A DNA stretch of 64,000 bases, from positions 16,892,489 to 16,956,488 of the forward strand of contig NC_063259.1 in the NCBI RefSeq assembly GCF_019578655.1. Reading direction: 5' to 3'. Below are positions 50,150 to 62,306 of this stretch, piece by piece. How positions within the stretch are numbered: position 1 is the first letter of the stretch; each line of letters opens with the position of its first letter. The notes beneath the pieces are model-generated. The model saw nothing but the letters and a program-made list of their open reading frames with translations. It made no database searches and was not told the DNA's origin. A program made the position numbers and the translations under genes. Source of the DNA: Ricinus communis. Its lineage: Eukaryota > Streptophyta > Magnoliopsida > Malpighiales > Euphorbiaceae.

Positions 50150-51842
50150 TGTTGAGAATTGAAATTAAAACATAAGGAAAGATGCAACGGAAGTAATTTA
50201 AATTTTTTCTTAATTCTCACCAAGGATCTCATTGATTTAAATAGTCATAACACACAAAATAAGCAAAAGATGTAGAAGGCTTACAAAGGGTGTGTGCCGC
50301 CTATTCGAAGGAGTGCTTCTTACTTTATTGATTAATAATTCTTCAAGGATGATTGATACACTTTAAAGTTACTCAAATGACCAGCCTCTAATGGTAATCC
50401 ACACAAGCTTCAAAGTTGGAATCTCCTATGAACAATCCTTCATAAAAGAGATAGTGGAGATGATGAGGAGTGAATGCTAGTTCCAAGCTAGATTGAATTT
50501 TAATTAATCTAATTAATTAAGTGTTGATGATATCATTCTCCTTCATACATATACACACAAGCCGCCCATCATACTCCATATATATATATACATGGAACTT
50601 AACCTAGTCTTATAACAAGCAAGACCTTAGTTACTCTTAAGTTGGGCCTTAATTGAGCTTGTTTAGACTAAGTTAACTTAATTAATACATAAGCATAGTT
50701 ATAGGGCCAATCTTAAGCCTCATTTTAATCTCAACTTTAAGCCCCTTGTTTGTGACCTAAAAGGTTCCTAACATTTTGGCAATAAATTATGAATTGTGAA
50801 TTAAACCCTTTTAATTCAATGTTAATTTTTTAATTAACTTAATTTATATTTCATAAATCAAGATTGGCATCTAGTAATGCATCATGACCACCCAAATGTT
50901 AGGAAGGATTAAAGTGCTTTAATCAACCTTAATACTGAATAATCTCACAACATAATTCAATCCTTTCATTGTAATTTTACCCCAATTGATTCATAGAGTA
51001 TGGATGCAAGTGTCAACTCTATAATTGAATTAATTTTGTTCTTGATAATTGTATATAACATCTTGAATAAAATCTATTAAACACTTTTCATAATTTTCAT
51101 TCAAACAACCTTGGCTAAGGTTTTCCATTTTGAAGCATATCAAGAATCAATAGGATAAGGTCCTATGACATATTACCTTGGGTAATGAATTCTTTATTGA
51201 TAACTTATTATCTTCACATGACTCTTACTATACCCAATGACTATCCTTTGAGTGCTCCATGAATAGGAGAACATAAGATAGTATTAAAGTATAGTTAAAC
51301 TCATATAAGATAATATACTATTATCTCAAGTCTAAGGATCATGTCTTATATGATTGTCATAAGTGTATCGTCCATAGACACTTAGGGCAAATTTCATATG
51401 GATTATTCAATAGGGTCTTATTCAATGAACTTGTTCTTGTAACAAGCACCCATATACTTATTTCAAAATCCCTATTCCTCAATCTTATGAGACAATTGCT
51501 TACTTCACAAGTAAGTAATAACATATTATGGTAGTCTCGAGCGTTTGATTAATATCCGACGATCAGTACTAATTCTTGATCAAACAACGACTATATACAA
51601 AGTTTAGAACGTATGTAATGAGAACCTCATCATTATAAACTCGCTTTATAATTTCTCTTACATTTGTGTTTACATTCCATAGTATTCATCTCTAACAGTC
51701 TAGATTATTCTTTAATAATATCCGACTACTCATACCATTAGAGTCGAATAATGCCTTTAGTATAATTGTATACCATCAATTGTAATGTATAAATTAACAC
51801 AAATCAACCTACAACTCTTTGTCTTTAGGGCATACTTTAATA
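50150..51842 (-). mobile_element. Left (3') LTR of the copia element
   Basis: In + orientation the LTR starts TGTTGAGAATTGAAATT at 50150 and ends at 51842 with CATACTTTAATA; read on the minus strand it begins TATTAAAGTATGCCC, where the other copy has TGTTAGAATATGCCC, so the first bases are mutated. The other end, read on the minus strand, is ...TTTCAATTCTCAACA, a normal CA end. The length of about 1.7 kb is long for copia but known for some plant families. Outer 107 bp match 56929-57035. It holds no genes. Confidence 0.7.
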
Positions 51843-51853
51843 ATCTCCCACTT
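51843..51853 (-). promoter_or_regulatory. Polypurine tract of the copia element
   Basis: Read on the minus strand the sequence is AAGTGGGAGAT, directly before the LTR start. This tract and place are typical of plant Ty1/copia elements and fix the orientation as minus. Confidence 0.75.
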
Positions 51854-51889
51854 GTAATAAAGCATAATCAAAGCCAATCATTATGGTAT

Positions 51890-52932
51890 ACTGAACTCTT
51901 TCTTATGATGATCATATTCATGCTAGGTTAAATGGCTTTATTGGAGGATCAACTTTGTTATCCTTTTGTTTTGTCTTTATATTCTACTAATAAGTCATGT
52001 ATTAATAATGTTTTAATACAATATTTTGGATTGTAGATGAGATCTTGGTTCTTTGAAAATGGCTTTATTGTCTATTAACTCTTTAGATAAAAAATACTTA
52101 AAAATCACAATTTATTCTTGAAAAAGAATATTAAGATCCAAGTATCTCTCATATATTGCCTCAAATATAATGAGATGTATTGAGCTCAAGTCATAAGAAT
52201 GATCCTTTTGGAACTCTTTTCAAAACTCATACTTTCCTTATAAAAATGAATTGAATCTATCTTGTGAGTTTATTCTATGTGATTCACAATCCACATGTAG
52301 AATATCCATAAAGTCTAGTACATAACATGATATATATACATAATAGAATATTATGCTTTTGCATAAATTATTCTATTAATAACCTCTTTCTCAATGAGTG
52401 TTTATGGCACATATCTTTGGAAAGAGATATGTCATGAGACATCGCTGAGAATCTTTCTTTGATTCTTCAATGTTAAACTCTTTTAGCACATATGTCTATG
52501 TACTCGAATTTTAGAACATTCGTACAGTTTGAAGCATCTATCTCCATAGATCTCAATTCTAGAAAGTAAAATGCATGTTCTAACTCTTTATAGATTTATA
52601 AGTCTTGGTAGACTCATGATAAAAGATTTTTCACTTTCTTCTTTATCTATATGTCCATAATATATAGTATTATAAAATATTATTATACTCCTACTAACCC
52701 TTTTATATACACTTGTTTATTCTATTTGGATTGGCATTTATAATTACATTACTAATCAACCCTTTGATTAAGTATGTAACTTATTAAGTATTCTTTGCTC
52801 AACCTTTGTGCAAAGATTTCCATATTAGTTTTTCTCAAGAAAAAAAAAACTCATTTGTACCTTAACGGATCTAATCCATTTAGATGGGTCCACCACAGTC
52901 TTCACTTGATTAAACAGTATGGCATCCATAAT
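51890..52932 (-). pseudogene. Ty1/copia reverse transcriptase remnant, highly decayed
   Basis: No open frame is left, but two pieces of RT can still be read on the minus strand. Near 52860-52932 the start of the domain is seen as MDAILFNQVKTVVDPSKWIR, which follows the family pattern (MDSMY.NQVW.LVDPP..). Near 52330-52500 the region after the catalytic site is seen as VLKEFNIEESKK, then a degenerate text with ERGY at the place where the family has EERE.M. The catalytic YVDD segment itself could not be found. Stops occur every few codons. The assignment depends on order and on agreement with gag and the LTR, so it is less certain than gag. Confidence 0.55.
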
Positions 52933-53985
52933 AGAATCTTATGGCTTGATGCAAACTTTAAGAGTTAATGTCAAACATTAGTTCTTAGGGTAGTAGAGAT
53001 ATAATTACATATTCTATAAGAGATCTTCATTTCTTATAAATATATTGCATCCTACTACATACTAAAAGTTGTGTATATGAGCAGCTTAAGGATGTGCATC
53101 TTATGCTAAAACCTTCAAGCTATGTTCCATTTTAATGCTAATTTGTTTATTTTGATCTCTATCAAGATCTATCAAACTCCTACTTCTTCTTTCAGAAAAT
53201 TCATTTTTCTTGAAAGAAAACTATTCCAAACAAACACTTTTGTTTTAAGAGTCTGATACTATTGCCTAAAATCCTTTTGGATATCTTACAAACTTATATT
53301 TATTAGATCAAGCCTTTAAGCTTTATCTAATCGTGTATGTTTCTTTTAAACATCATATACTAGTCTATGTGGAACATATTGGAGTTAATTGTTATAAGAA
53401 GATATATCCTTTTAGAAGGCTTGCAACACTCTTTATAGATATAACTATGTTTCACAAAGTTAGGTTTCATCATCTTATGAAACTTTATCAATTTGGGTAA
53501 TTGCAAGTTATGGACATTCTAATGATGATCCAAATATTCTATATCATGATCTAATCTTGATATGATACTTTATCATAACTCTTCCTAAAATAAGCATACA
53601 TCCTATATATCGCTTATGAATTCAGCATTATGTCTTTCTCAAACACAACTTAATTATAATATTGATTTCATAAGATTTATAAGTTACATAACTTATTTAT
53701 ATTACTTATTTGTCTTAATATCAATAATATAATTCTTATGCCTATTTAGGATTGCTTTAGTTCTCTCATAATAGGATTTTATTTTTCTTACTTTCATACA
53801 ACCTTTTGTATGAAATTCTAGAAATATAAATTATTTAACTAAATAAGGCAACAATTGCCAAATATTATTAAATAAAATAATAATTAATAATTATTTAAAA
53901 AAATAATAACAATTTTTAAATTCTAAATAAGAAAAACAAAACTAATAATTAAACTAAATGGCAACAATTGCTTTCAAGCTAGTCT
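52933..53985 (-). other. Eroded copia interior, no domain recognised
   Basis: This stretch lies where integrase should be, between RT and gag, but it is too short by about 1 kb and shows no conserved integrase motif. It is AT-rich and has stops in all frames. Confidence 0.5.
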
Positions 53986-53989
53986 ATTC

Positions 53990-54872
53990 ATTCTTTTCAG
54001 AATTAGAAGCTTGTTCTTGTTTCTTATCCTTTAAAGTAACGAGATAAGTCTTGCAGTTCCTTCTCCAATGTCCTTCCTTCCCACAATGGTGATACTTTCC
54101 TTTATCCTTGTTGATACCTCCAATAGCCTTTAAGGCTTTCTTGGGCTTTCTTTCCCTTTTTTCTTCTTAGACTTACTCTTAGCAGCCTTAGAATGTTCTA
54201 CCATTAGAACCAGTCCCTTGTACTTCTTTATGGTGCCCTCCGCATTCTTTAACATATTAATAAGTTCGGGTATTGTAGTATCCAACTTATTCATATGAAA
54301 GTTTATGACAAACTGCGAATAACTGTCAGGTAGAGATTGCAAAAAAAGTTTATACTTAATTCATGGTCCATCACAAAACCAAGACACTCTAGATGTTCAA
54401 TATATCCAAGCATATTTAGTCCGTTTGCATTCACAGATGCATCTTTTGCCACCTTGCATTGGAACAATTCTTTTGAGGTCTCATACCTTTCAGTCCTTGA
54501 CGGCTCATCAAACATTTCCTTTAAATGTAAGAAGATAGTTTAAGCATCCATGTTTTCATATTGTCTTTATAGTTTCGAAGTCATACTTCCTAATATCACA
54601 CAAACAACTTGGTCATCGTCTTCTTGATACTTTTTGTACTCTTGGACCACCTCCTTGAGTGTATCTTCGGCAAGGAGATGCAATAGAGGTGTGTCTAGCA
54701 CATAAAGCTTCTTTTCTTGTTTGAGAACAATTCTCAGATTGCAATACGAATCAAGAAAGTTTGGTCTAGTAAGCTTGTTGATGTCAAGGATACTACGTAA
54801 AGATAGATTGCGCTCATCTTTTCTTACAACCTTCAAATATAAAGATAAATGAATACAAGTTAATTTATGCAA
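53990..54872 (-). pseudogene. Ty1/copia gag with zinc knuckle (broken)
   Basis: Gag packages the element RNA. Reading leftward from 54872: SILDINKLTRPNFLDSYCNL, VLKQEKKLYVLDTPL, EEVVQ-type helix, CVILGSMTSKL, stop (54567-54569), then MFDEPSRTERYETSKELF and LGYIEHLECLGFVMDHELS. A frame change lies at the A7 run 54341-54347, after which LPDSYSQFVINFHMNKLDTT and ELINMLKNAEGTIKKYKG continue the domain, then a Lys/Ser-rich stretch. After another shift the zinc knuckle reads YHHCGKEGHWRRNC (about 54060-54100). The family has Cys-X2-Cys-X4-His-X4-Cys; here the first Cys is Tyr, a single-base change, so zinc binding is lost. The similarity to plant copia gag is strong over the whole length. Confidence 0.85.
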
Positions 54873-56928
54873 GTAACCAGTAAAGGTCTTGTAACCAGTT
54901 ACTTAACTCCTGCTATTTTTTGATACAAATTAATAGACCTCACTATCAATTTGGGATGCTAACAATTTAACTATCCTAGTGGGCTAGAATCCCATATATT
55001 TTAATATAATCTTGAGTCAAGAAACCATATTAAAATAAATTAGATAGACAACCATTTGTCAATTATATCTCTATACAACTTTTGGATCAATTAGGCGACA
55101 ACGAAGTTTGTCTGAACATATTTTATGATGTTCTAAACAATATATATGTTTCACCTAATACATGTCTTTATCTTCATATAATCAAGGTTTTGCACATCCA
55201 AATTATATAAGATAGTTAAGTACGACCTATAAATTAAAATAGAAAACATATCCAAGTAATAGGGCAACTTGTGTTTGCTCAACAAATTGACCTATGAACA
55301 AGGTTCTCATTCCTATTTTAATTATGGAAGGCAACTTAATCATGTCCTTAACATGTGACTTAATATTGAATGAGGGATTTGTTAAAAAGTAGTGGTTAAG
55401 GTCTCATATTTTGGCATGAACATACAAATATCGAATGTAAGGTTTCATGTTTTGGCATGATCATGCATATATCATACATTATATATATAATATAAACTAA
55501 GCATGCCAAACTACTATGGATGATTATGGACTTTCTAAACTAGTTATCTCGAGCCATCGAATATAACCAGATGGCCAAAATTTAGGTATTGCCTTCATGA
55601 TCTTCAAGTCTTGAAGCAATATCCTCTTAATCTCCATTTGGTACTATATTTCCATTTGGATTATTAAAAAAAATTCTATCTAACTAATCTAAAACTATAT
55701 ATAATATTTGCATAACATTTAGAGAAACTTTAAATTGCATTTAAGGGGAGTTAGATGAGAAAATAATCTTACAACTCAGAGAAATTTAGAGAAAGAGAAG
55801 GAATGCAATCCTTATTTTAAAAATACCAAATCAAAAAAATATTCAACCATTCAACATAATCACATTGGTCTTTATAATCCATAACCATCCATCATATGCC
55901 AAACATAATCATATTATATAAAGCATATAAAAGAATCAAGACAGCATAATTCAAGTTATTTGATCATCGCATGCAATTAGGACTAAATGGAGTATGGAAA
56001 ATTAAAATAATTAAATGATATTTAACAATAAAAATTCTCCATATTTTATAGTGTAATTTTCAGTCAAAACAAGAAATATGACATCAGTCAACATTTGACC
56101 AAACAAACTTTTCTAATCCCAGTCATACTAGAAAATCAAGATTTAATCTTAGTTGAAGAAAGTTGTAGACAATTAATATTAATTAAATCTGATTTAATTA
56201 ATAACTAATTCCTTTTAGAATATCCTTAATTTGAAATTTATGTCCTTTTAGACACAAAGTCAAACATTAAGATATAAAGTCAAACTTACGTCTTAATTAA
56301 GACGAAACAATCTAGTTATACTAGGACACTAAGACATAAGTCCTAGGTTAACAATAATTAATGAGAAACTTTATTTAATTAAATCAAATTTAAAAAATAA
56401 AATTTCTCTTTAATTCCTTAAATTTTCGGCCATGTCTAAATTTTAGGACAAAAGTTAAACTCTTATCTTCTAGACAACCTCCTAGTCGAACCGGGATCAT
56501 AAAATTACAAGTCCTTGTCCTAGAAGATTTATTACTTGTATTAGTTAAAACAACATTTTAATTAATCTCCTAATCATACGAGGATAAGTAATTATAATCC
56601 TAATACAACTAGGACATGTCTTAAGACAAGGAGTCACATACCAACTAGAATACTTCATCTAGAAATCCCTACAAATAAGGACACTCATTATTTAATAAGA
56701 TTTAAAGTTCTAACAAGGCTAATTAATCACATTAATTCCAAGATTAATTGAATTTATCAAGATTCATCAAGATCCATCATTAAAAAATCAAATACTCTAT
56801 CAAACAATTCAAGATAATCAAGATTTACATGGCAATCATCAAGAAATAAAATAACTATGCAAGAAATATGATCAAGATTCAAAGCAACCTTCAAGATTGC
56901 TTCAAGAACTCATTTTATTCAGATCAAT
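54873..56928. other. Stretch between copia gag and right LTR piece
   Basis: About 2 kb of AT-rich sequence. It should hold the primer binding site, leader and most of the 5' LTR, but apart from the last 107 bp it shows no visible similarity to the left LTR. Short phrases repeat within it (GGTCTCATATTTTGGCATGA at about 55400 and GGTTTCATGTTTTGGCATGA at about 55440; GACATAAGTCCTAGG-like text at 56330). A replacement or insertion in the LTR is likely. Confidence 0.45.
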
Positions 56929-57035
56929 CATTAGAGTCGAACAATGTCTTTAATATAATTCTATACCATCAATTATAATGTATAAATTAACACATATCAT
57001 TTGAGAACTCTTTGTATTTAGGGCATATTCTAACA
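56929..57035 (-). mobile_element. Right (5') LTR piece of the copia element
   Basis: This stretch matches 51731-51842 closely (CATTAGAGTCGAA.AATG, TATACCATCAATT.TAATG, AACTCTTTGT.TTTAGGGCA) and ends TTCTAACA, which on the minus strand is the normal LTR start TGTTAGAATATGCCC. Similarity to the left LTR stops abruptly at its inner edge. Confidence 0.7.
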
Positions 57036-57107
57036 GGGCAAAAATAGAGTATGCTAAGGTAAAAACCCGATAGGGCGGCTTAGGCAAAAGTTAAGATATT
57101 AGCCTAA

Positions 57108-58118
57108 TTAAGATATGCAGCTTAGATAAAATTTAAGGCATAAGAAAAGAATCTTCTTAACTAAATACAGGCCTTTCCAGTTCGGACTGAACATCCCTCT
57201 CAGGTCGAATGTAGTAGGCCTTGTATGCTTCAATACTAAATCACCAGCTCTGATCTTTCCTGGCTTTACCTTCTTATTAAACGCCCTAGCTATCCTTTTT
57301 TGATATAACTGCATGTGGTATAGGGCTTTCATCCTTTTGTCATCAACTAGAGCCAATTGCTGGTATCTCTGCTCAACCCATTGATATTTTGGTATTTGAG
57401 CCTCCAATATAACTTTCAAAGACTTCAACTCTAGCTCAATTGGTAGAACTGCCTCAGTTCTGTAAACCATAAAGTATGGTGTTTGCCCAATTAATATTCA
57501 CTTAATTGTTCGATATCCCCAAAGCGCAAAGGGTAATTAAAACAACCAGTCCTTGTCATTTCCCACCATCTTTGAAAGTCTCTTCTTCAGATTCTTGTTA
57601 GCCACCTCTACTACTCCATTTGCCTGAGGTCTGTATGAAGAGGACCTGTGATGCTCAATCTTGTATTCTGCCAATAGGTCTGTTGTCTTACCCATGAACT
57701 GTACTCCATTATCCGTCACGACATGATATGGGACCCTGTATCTGCATATCAAGTTTCTTTCTATGAATCTGGCCATCTGCCTTGCCCCTACGGTGGTGAA
57801 TGACTCGGCTTCGACTCATTTCACGAAGTAGTCAATGGCTACGACTATGAATATATGACCATTCGAAGGAGACTTTATTTCTCTGATAATCTCGATTTCC
57901 CAAGCTGCAAAAGGCCAAGGAGACATCAAGTTGTGCCGCTTGGTTGGAGGCACGTGACTCAGGTCATTATATAGCTGACACTCTCGGCATTTCCTTACTA
58001 ATGCTATACAATCCTTCTCCATCGTCAACCAGTAATAACATTGCTGCATGATCTTCCTGGTTAACACAATTTCGCTCATATGAGGCCCGCATACTCCTTT
58101 GTATATCTCCTCCATCAC
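57108..58118 (-). pseudogene. Tat-type integrase (broken)
   Basis: Integrase inserts element DNA. From 58118 leftward: GVCGPHMSEIVLTRKIMQQ, YYWLTMEKDC, VRKCRECQLYND (zinc region), then GHIFIVVAIDYFVK with the first catalytic Asp, a stop at about 57815 in place of Trp, RYRVPYHVVTDNGVQFMGKT (second Asp), YRPQANGVVEVANKNLKKR (Glu), DWLF, a stop, LPFALWGYRT, another stop, and MVYRTEAVLPIELE, RARAFNKKV-like text and GDLVLKHTRP up to 57108. All three catalytic acids remain. In the zinc region the first His of the usual HEGVCGPH is Tyr (IYKGVCGPH), so the zinc site is damaged. Three in-frame stops make the gene dead, but the copy is much younger than the copia element beside it. Confidence 0.88.
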
Positions 58119-58499
58119 TACCGAAGCTTATACTTTAGTCACACATCAGAGTTGTATCCCCGACACCATTCTTTTATACAGGATTCCCTCGTGGCTAATG
58201 TAATTCCTAGCTTGGATTCACAACGCATACCTCTCCTTGGCTGTCGCTTCTTCTAGACACTCCTTGTTTTTTATGAACTTCTTCAGATTGTAGAACCACA
58301 ATTTCTCTTCTGGTCCCATCTGAATTTGCATTATTCGCTCCCTTTGATAACAAGGCGCACCTTATTTCATGATCACTAGAGGCTTTATTGAAAGTTTCAA
58401 GGGATTAACTCATATAGATGATAGAGTAGCTTGTGCATCCGCCATCTGATTCTCGTCACGAGGCAAGTGTACAAAGGAACACTTGAAGAAGTTCCACAC

Positions 58500-59240
58500 T
58501 AAAGTCCTGAGATAGTTGACATACGGCTTCAACCTCTCTTCCTTTACTTCTCATTCCTCGAGGGCTTGTTAGCAGTATAGAATCCCCATATAGACCATTA
58601 AATGCTTAGCTCTTGCTACCAGGGCCGCTTTTAACCCAAATAAATATGATTCATACTCCACCATGTTATTAGTCACTTTAAAGTCCAATCTCTTGGCCAT
58701 TGGCAGCATCTCCCCTTTTGGTCTAATCAGAACTACTTCTAAGCCTACACCTCTTGCATTCACGGTCCATCGAAGTACATCTTCCATTCTTGGATCTCGA
58801 TTGCCCCCAGATTCTCGTCATGGTATTCCAAGTCCTAAAGGTCGTTCCTTTCAATTGTGTTCTAGGCTAGAAACCCAGCCATAGCCCTACCATTGACTAC
58901 CTTCTTAGTGATATATGCAATGTCGAACTTTGTTAGGAGGACCTTGTAAGATTGGAACTAGTGCCTTAACTTCCTTGTAGCCCATATCATGGCTAGGCAC
59001 GTTTTTTCCACGAGGTTGTACTTTTACTCGTAAGGCAGTAATTTCTTGCTAAGGTAACAGAATGCATGCTCCACTTCATTAGGTCCGCACTGTGCTACCA
59101 TCGTCTCTATAGCTTCCTCTTCCAGGCTAAGTATAGGATCAATAACTTGCATCCTTTAATGGCTTGAGTACTGGTGGCTTCATCAAGTACTCCTTGATTT
59201 TGTTAAAGGCCTTCTGACAGTGTTCATCCTACATAATGGG
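58500..59240 (-). pseudogene. RT connection and RNase H region (broken)
   Basis: The connection is readable as AFNKIKEYLMKPPVLKPLK (right end, about 59150-59210) and then in fragments, including ALVPILQ near 58950. The RNase H of the type found in Tat elements starts near 58787: the catalytic FDG is present (58765-58776) but in a different frame from the next part, NARGVGLEVVLIRPKGE, MAKRLDFKVTNNMVEYESYL and FGLKAALVARAKHL. So a frameshift lies directly after the first catalytic Asp. The Glu in NNMVEYE is kept. The rest of the domain is not readable to the left of 58569, where conserved text is interrupted by stops. Confidence 0.75.
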
Positions 59241-60118
59241 TTAATGTTTCCTTAAAAGTTTGAAGATGGGATCACAAACCATCGTGAGCTTGAAAATGAA
59301 CCTGCTAATGTATTGTAGACGTCCTAGGAAACCTCTGACTTCTTTTTCCATCTTTGGCGCCGACATCTCTTGAATGGCTTTAACCTTGTCTAAATCGATC
59401 TCAATACCCTGCTGACTCACTATGTGCCCTAATAGCTTCCTTAATGTAACTCTAAACACACTCTTTTTCGGGTTGAGTCTCAGGTTATAGCTTTCCACTC
59501 GTCCTAAGAACTTATCAGGAGCCTGAAAGTTCCATTCCCTTGTTTCTAACTTTACCATCATATCATCAATATACACTTCCACCTCTTTGTGCATCATGTC
59601 GTGAAACAAGGTAGTGACTCCTCTTTGATAAGTTGCTCTTGCATTCTTTAGTCCGAAAGGCATAACCTTATAGCAGTATATCCCTCATTCAATGATAACA
59701 ACGTCTTCAGCTTGTCCACTACTGCCATCATAATATGATTGTATCAGGAGAACCCATTCGTAAATGAGTACATTGCATTTGAAGCAGCGCTATCGACTAT
59801 CATATTTATGTGAGGAAGAGGAAAGTCATCCTTCGGGCATAATTTATTCAAGTCTTGATAGTCTGCACACATCCAAACCTTACAATCCTTCTTAGGGATT
59901 GGAATAATGTTTGCGAACCATTCGGGGTAGTCAAATATATCGAGAAAATTGGCCTTAACCTGCTTAGCAACTTCCTCTCGTATCTTTTCCGCCCATTCTC
60001 GCCTTAGTCTTCTCATCTTCTGCTTGACTGGCTTGATGTGTGAATGAGTTAGGATATGGTGCTCTACTATTTTCCTATCTAGACCTGGCATGTCATGGTA
60101 GAACCAAGCAAATACCTC
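59241..60118 (-). pseudogene. Tat-type reverse transcriptase (broken)
   Basis: The coding similarity starts before the first Met: EVFAWFYHDMPGLDRKIVEH is readable from 60118. Then VKQKMRRLRREWAEKIREEV, LDIFDYPEWFANIIPIPKKD, WMCADYQDLNKLCPKDDFPL and YSFTNGFS, a stop near 59744, a degenerate stretch, and MPFGLKNARATYQRG, EVEVYIDDMMVK with the catalytic YIDD, RLNPKKSVFRV, LLGHIVSQQGIEI and EVRGFLGRLQYISRFI. The family has SFMDG in place of SFTNG, so the first catalytic Asp (motif A) is Asn here; the two Asp of YIDD are kept. About one stop and one frame change break the gene in two open parts (59744-60091 and 59241-59663). Confidence 0.88.
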
Positions 60119-60535
60119 TTTTCTTTTTCTCTATTATTTTTTCAAATTCTCTCTGCTATCAAAATATTTCATGAATTTGCATATGTGCCTAAATTAAATG
60201 AATTAATTTGTGTGGAATTGATGTCAAACATGCACATGTCAAGATTATCAAAATACATACTACCATCACAAAAGCAAGCAAAACATTCATATCATTGATC
60301 TTAAAAAGAAAAGAAACATTGTCTCATAAATATCGGACGTTATTACATTATTATCATAGAATACATCAATGATATTATTTTTAATTACAGCAGCTAGCTC
60401 CTCTTAGCTTATCCTTTTCGGCTGAGTTGCAGGCCCTTTTAGCTTCAGCTCTTCCATCTTGGTGATGACCTTCTCATGGACTTCCTTGCGACTCAGTTTG
60501 GCCATCCTATCGATGATCAAGTTCATGAAAATCTA
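60119..60535 (-). other. Linker between RT and the nested repeat
   Basis: Most of this stretch is AT-rich with stops. Next to the repeat, on the minus strand, about 38 codons are open (MAKLSRKEVHEKVITKMEEL, then KLKGPATQPKR, 60415-60520). I do not recognise this piece; it may be part of the variable region between protease and RT. Confidence 0.4.
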
Positions 60536-60789
60536 ATGTGCGTAAAATACACACATCTAAATGAGGTTTTTAAGAATGATTTTATGGACATTTGAATGTG
60601 AATTGGTCCCAACACTCACCCTATGCGTCTGTTTGTGTGCATTAGGTCCAAAAGAAGTCAAAGAATGATAAAAGGAAGAATTGTAGCATAATTGGACGTC
60701 AAAGCTGCCAAAACAAGCTAAGTATGCGCATGAGGAAGCTGAACATGGCCGTGTTGATTTCAACACTGGCCGTGTTCCCAACACGGTCA

Positions 60790-60807
60790 CCAACACGGCC
60801 GTGTTGG
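60790..60807. repeat. 18-bp perfect palindrome
   Basis: CCAACACGGCCGTGTTGG is its own reverse complement. The same palindrome occurs at 62035-62052 in the inner copy, with several degenerate relatives within 150 bp of each. Confidence 0.9.
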
Positions 60808-60914
60808 GTACATCAAACATCAAAGAAAAGGAAGTTCTTAAGGAGCACGGCCATATAGAGTAACACGGGAATAAACCCAACACGGGCATCAACACAGTGT
60901 GTTAGCTACAATCT

Positions 60915-62306
60915 AAGGCAGTGTACCTATCGATGCAGTCTAGCACTAATGGCGAGTATCAAGGTCGTATTCCTCGGGAAAGTGAAAGCCCAGAGTTACT
61001 CCTTTGTTCTTTGTTATATTAACCTAAAATTAGCGATAAGTAATTTCTAAACTAACTAATAGCTACAAGCTAAGTTCTAAGGGAGATACAAGAGTAATTG
61101 ATAAAGAAAATAACCAAGACAAGAAAGCAAACCCAAAGGGAACCTAAACTAGTTGGCAATCAAACAACAGATAAAGGATTGGTGAGTCTAATTATGCTAC
61201 CCGTGGACGAATTCTTAACCGAATTCCTGAATCTAATAACCTAAAGCTGGAATCTTTTCCTAACGATTGATTCTTAAATTAGCATTAGGCTTTAATCTGC
61301 CTCTATTAAGCTTTGTTAATTCTTAATCCGGCTAGTTAATTATCCTTATCTCTAAGCGATTATTAACCAGTTCTTGCTATTCAAAATTCCAATTGCCAAA
61401 TGGACTTCTCAATCACACAAAGCAATCTAAACACACAATTCACAACGTCTCATGAATGATGCATTATCTTATTAATACTGAAAGCAAAAAGAATACAAAA
61501 CTAACCTAAACAATCCAACAATATAATACTAAGCCAACATAGTAAAGAAATCCCAATGGATTTATTCAATCTAGCAAATCATGTTCATTATCAAAATACA
61601 CAAGAATTCAATTACAATAATAAGTAAAGGTAGAGAAAACCCGATTACACCCTTGGATGAGAGTAAACAGCCCCAATTCCTCTTGCTCGAATTGAATCGA
61701 TTCTTGTTCCTCTTGCTCGATTTGAAAACCAATCAACGAACCTCGCCCAATCTTCAATCTTTAAAGGGAATCTGATTGAAACCTTGACCCAAGTCTCCAT
61801 TTCCCTTGGTTTCAGCTCAGAAACCCTTAGGGAGAGAAAAGTTAGGGTTTGGGACGTTCTTCCCCGCTCCCTTTTTTTCTTTCCTCTCTTCGTTCTTTTA
61901 TTTAATTCCCCCTATCGCCTCCAACACGGCGGTGTTCCTGGCCGTGTTGGGAACATGGTTTGGTGTTCCTAGCCGTGTTACTCTCTGTGGCCGTGCTCCC
62001 TAAGAACTTATTTTTCTTTTATGTTTGATGACACCCAACACGGCCGTGTTGGTGCCCGTGTTGGGAACACGGGCAGTGTTGAAACCAACACGGCCATGTT
62101 CAGCCTCCTCATGCTCGTACTTAGCTTGTTTCGGCAGCTTCGGCGTCCAATTATGCTCAAATTCTTCCCTTTATCATCCTTTGATTTCTTTTGGACCTAA
62201 TGCATACAAACAGATGCATAAGGTGAGTGTTGGGACCAATTCACATCCAAATGTCCATAAAATCAATCTTAAAAACCCCATTTAGATATGTATATTTTAC
62301 GCACAT
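60915..62306 (-). repeat. Inner inverted copy of the 1.4-kb repeat
   Basis: Reverse complement of the outer copy over its whole length, with many single-base differences and some indels, so the two are not a recent duplication. A stretch of about 45 bp (AGAGTAACACGGG.ATAAAC and on) is present on both sides of it, at 60858 and 62310, like a long duplicated target. Confidence 0.8.

Larger units (their letters stand above)
50150..57035 (-). mobile_element. Ty1/copia element, decayed
   Basis: On the minus strand, reading from right to left, there is a short LTR piece (56929-57035), a long unrecognised stretch, gag with a zinc knuckle, a strongly decayed pol with RT traces, a polypurine tract and a complete-looking LTR (50150-51842). 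The LTR pieces agree over about 107 bp at their outer start (TGTTAGAATATGCCCTAAA type). Gag to RT is only about 1.1 kb apart, so most of protease and integrase is deleted or unreadable. The five flanking bases are AAGCA on the left and GGGCA on the right, which is not a convincing target-site duplication. All reading frames are broken. Confidence 0.75.

Noticed and set aside
53246..53265. Word similar to an initiator-tRNA primer binding site (AAGAGTCTGATACTATTG)
   Set aside because: It lies downstream of gag on the minus strand, where a primer site of this element cannot be; probably chance.
61784..62285. Open frames in the 1.4-kb repeat
   Set aside because: Different frames are open in the two inverted copies and the texts are dominated by the palindromic motif; no domain is seen.
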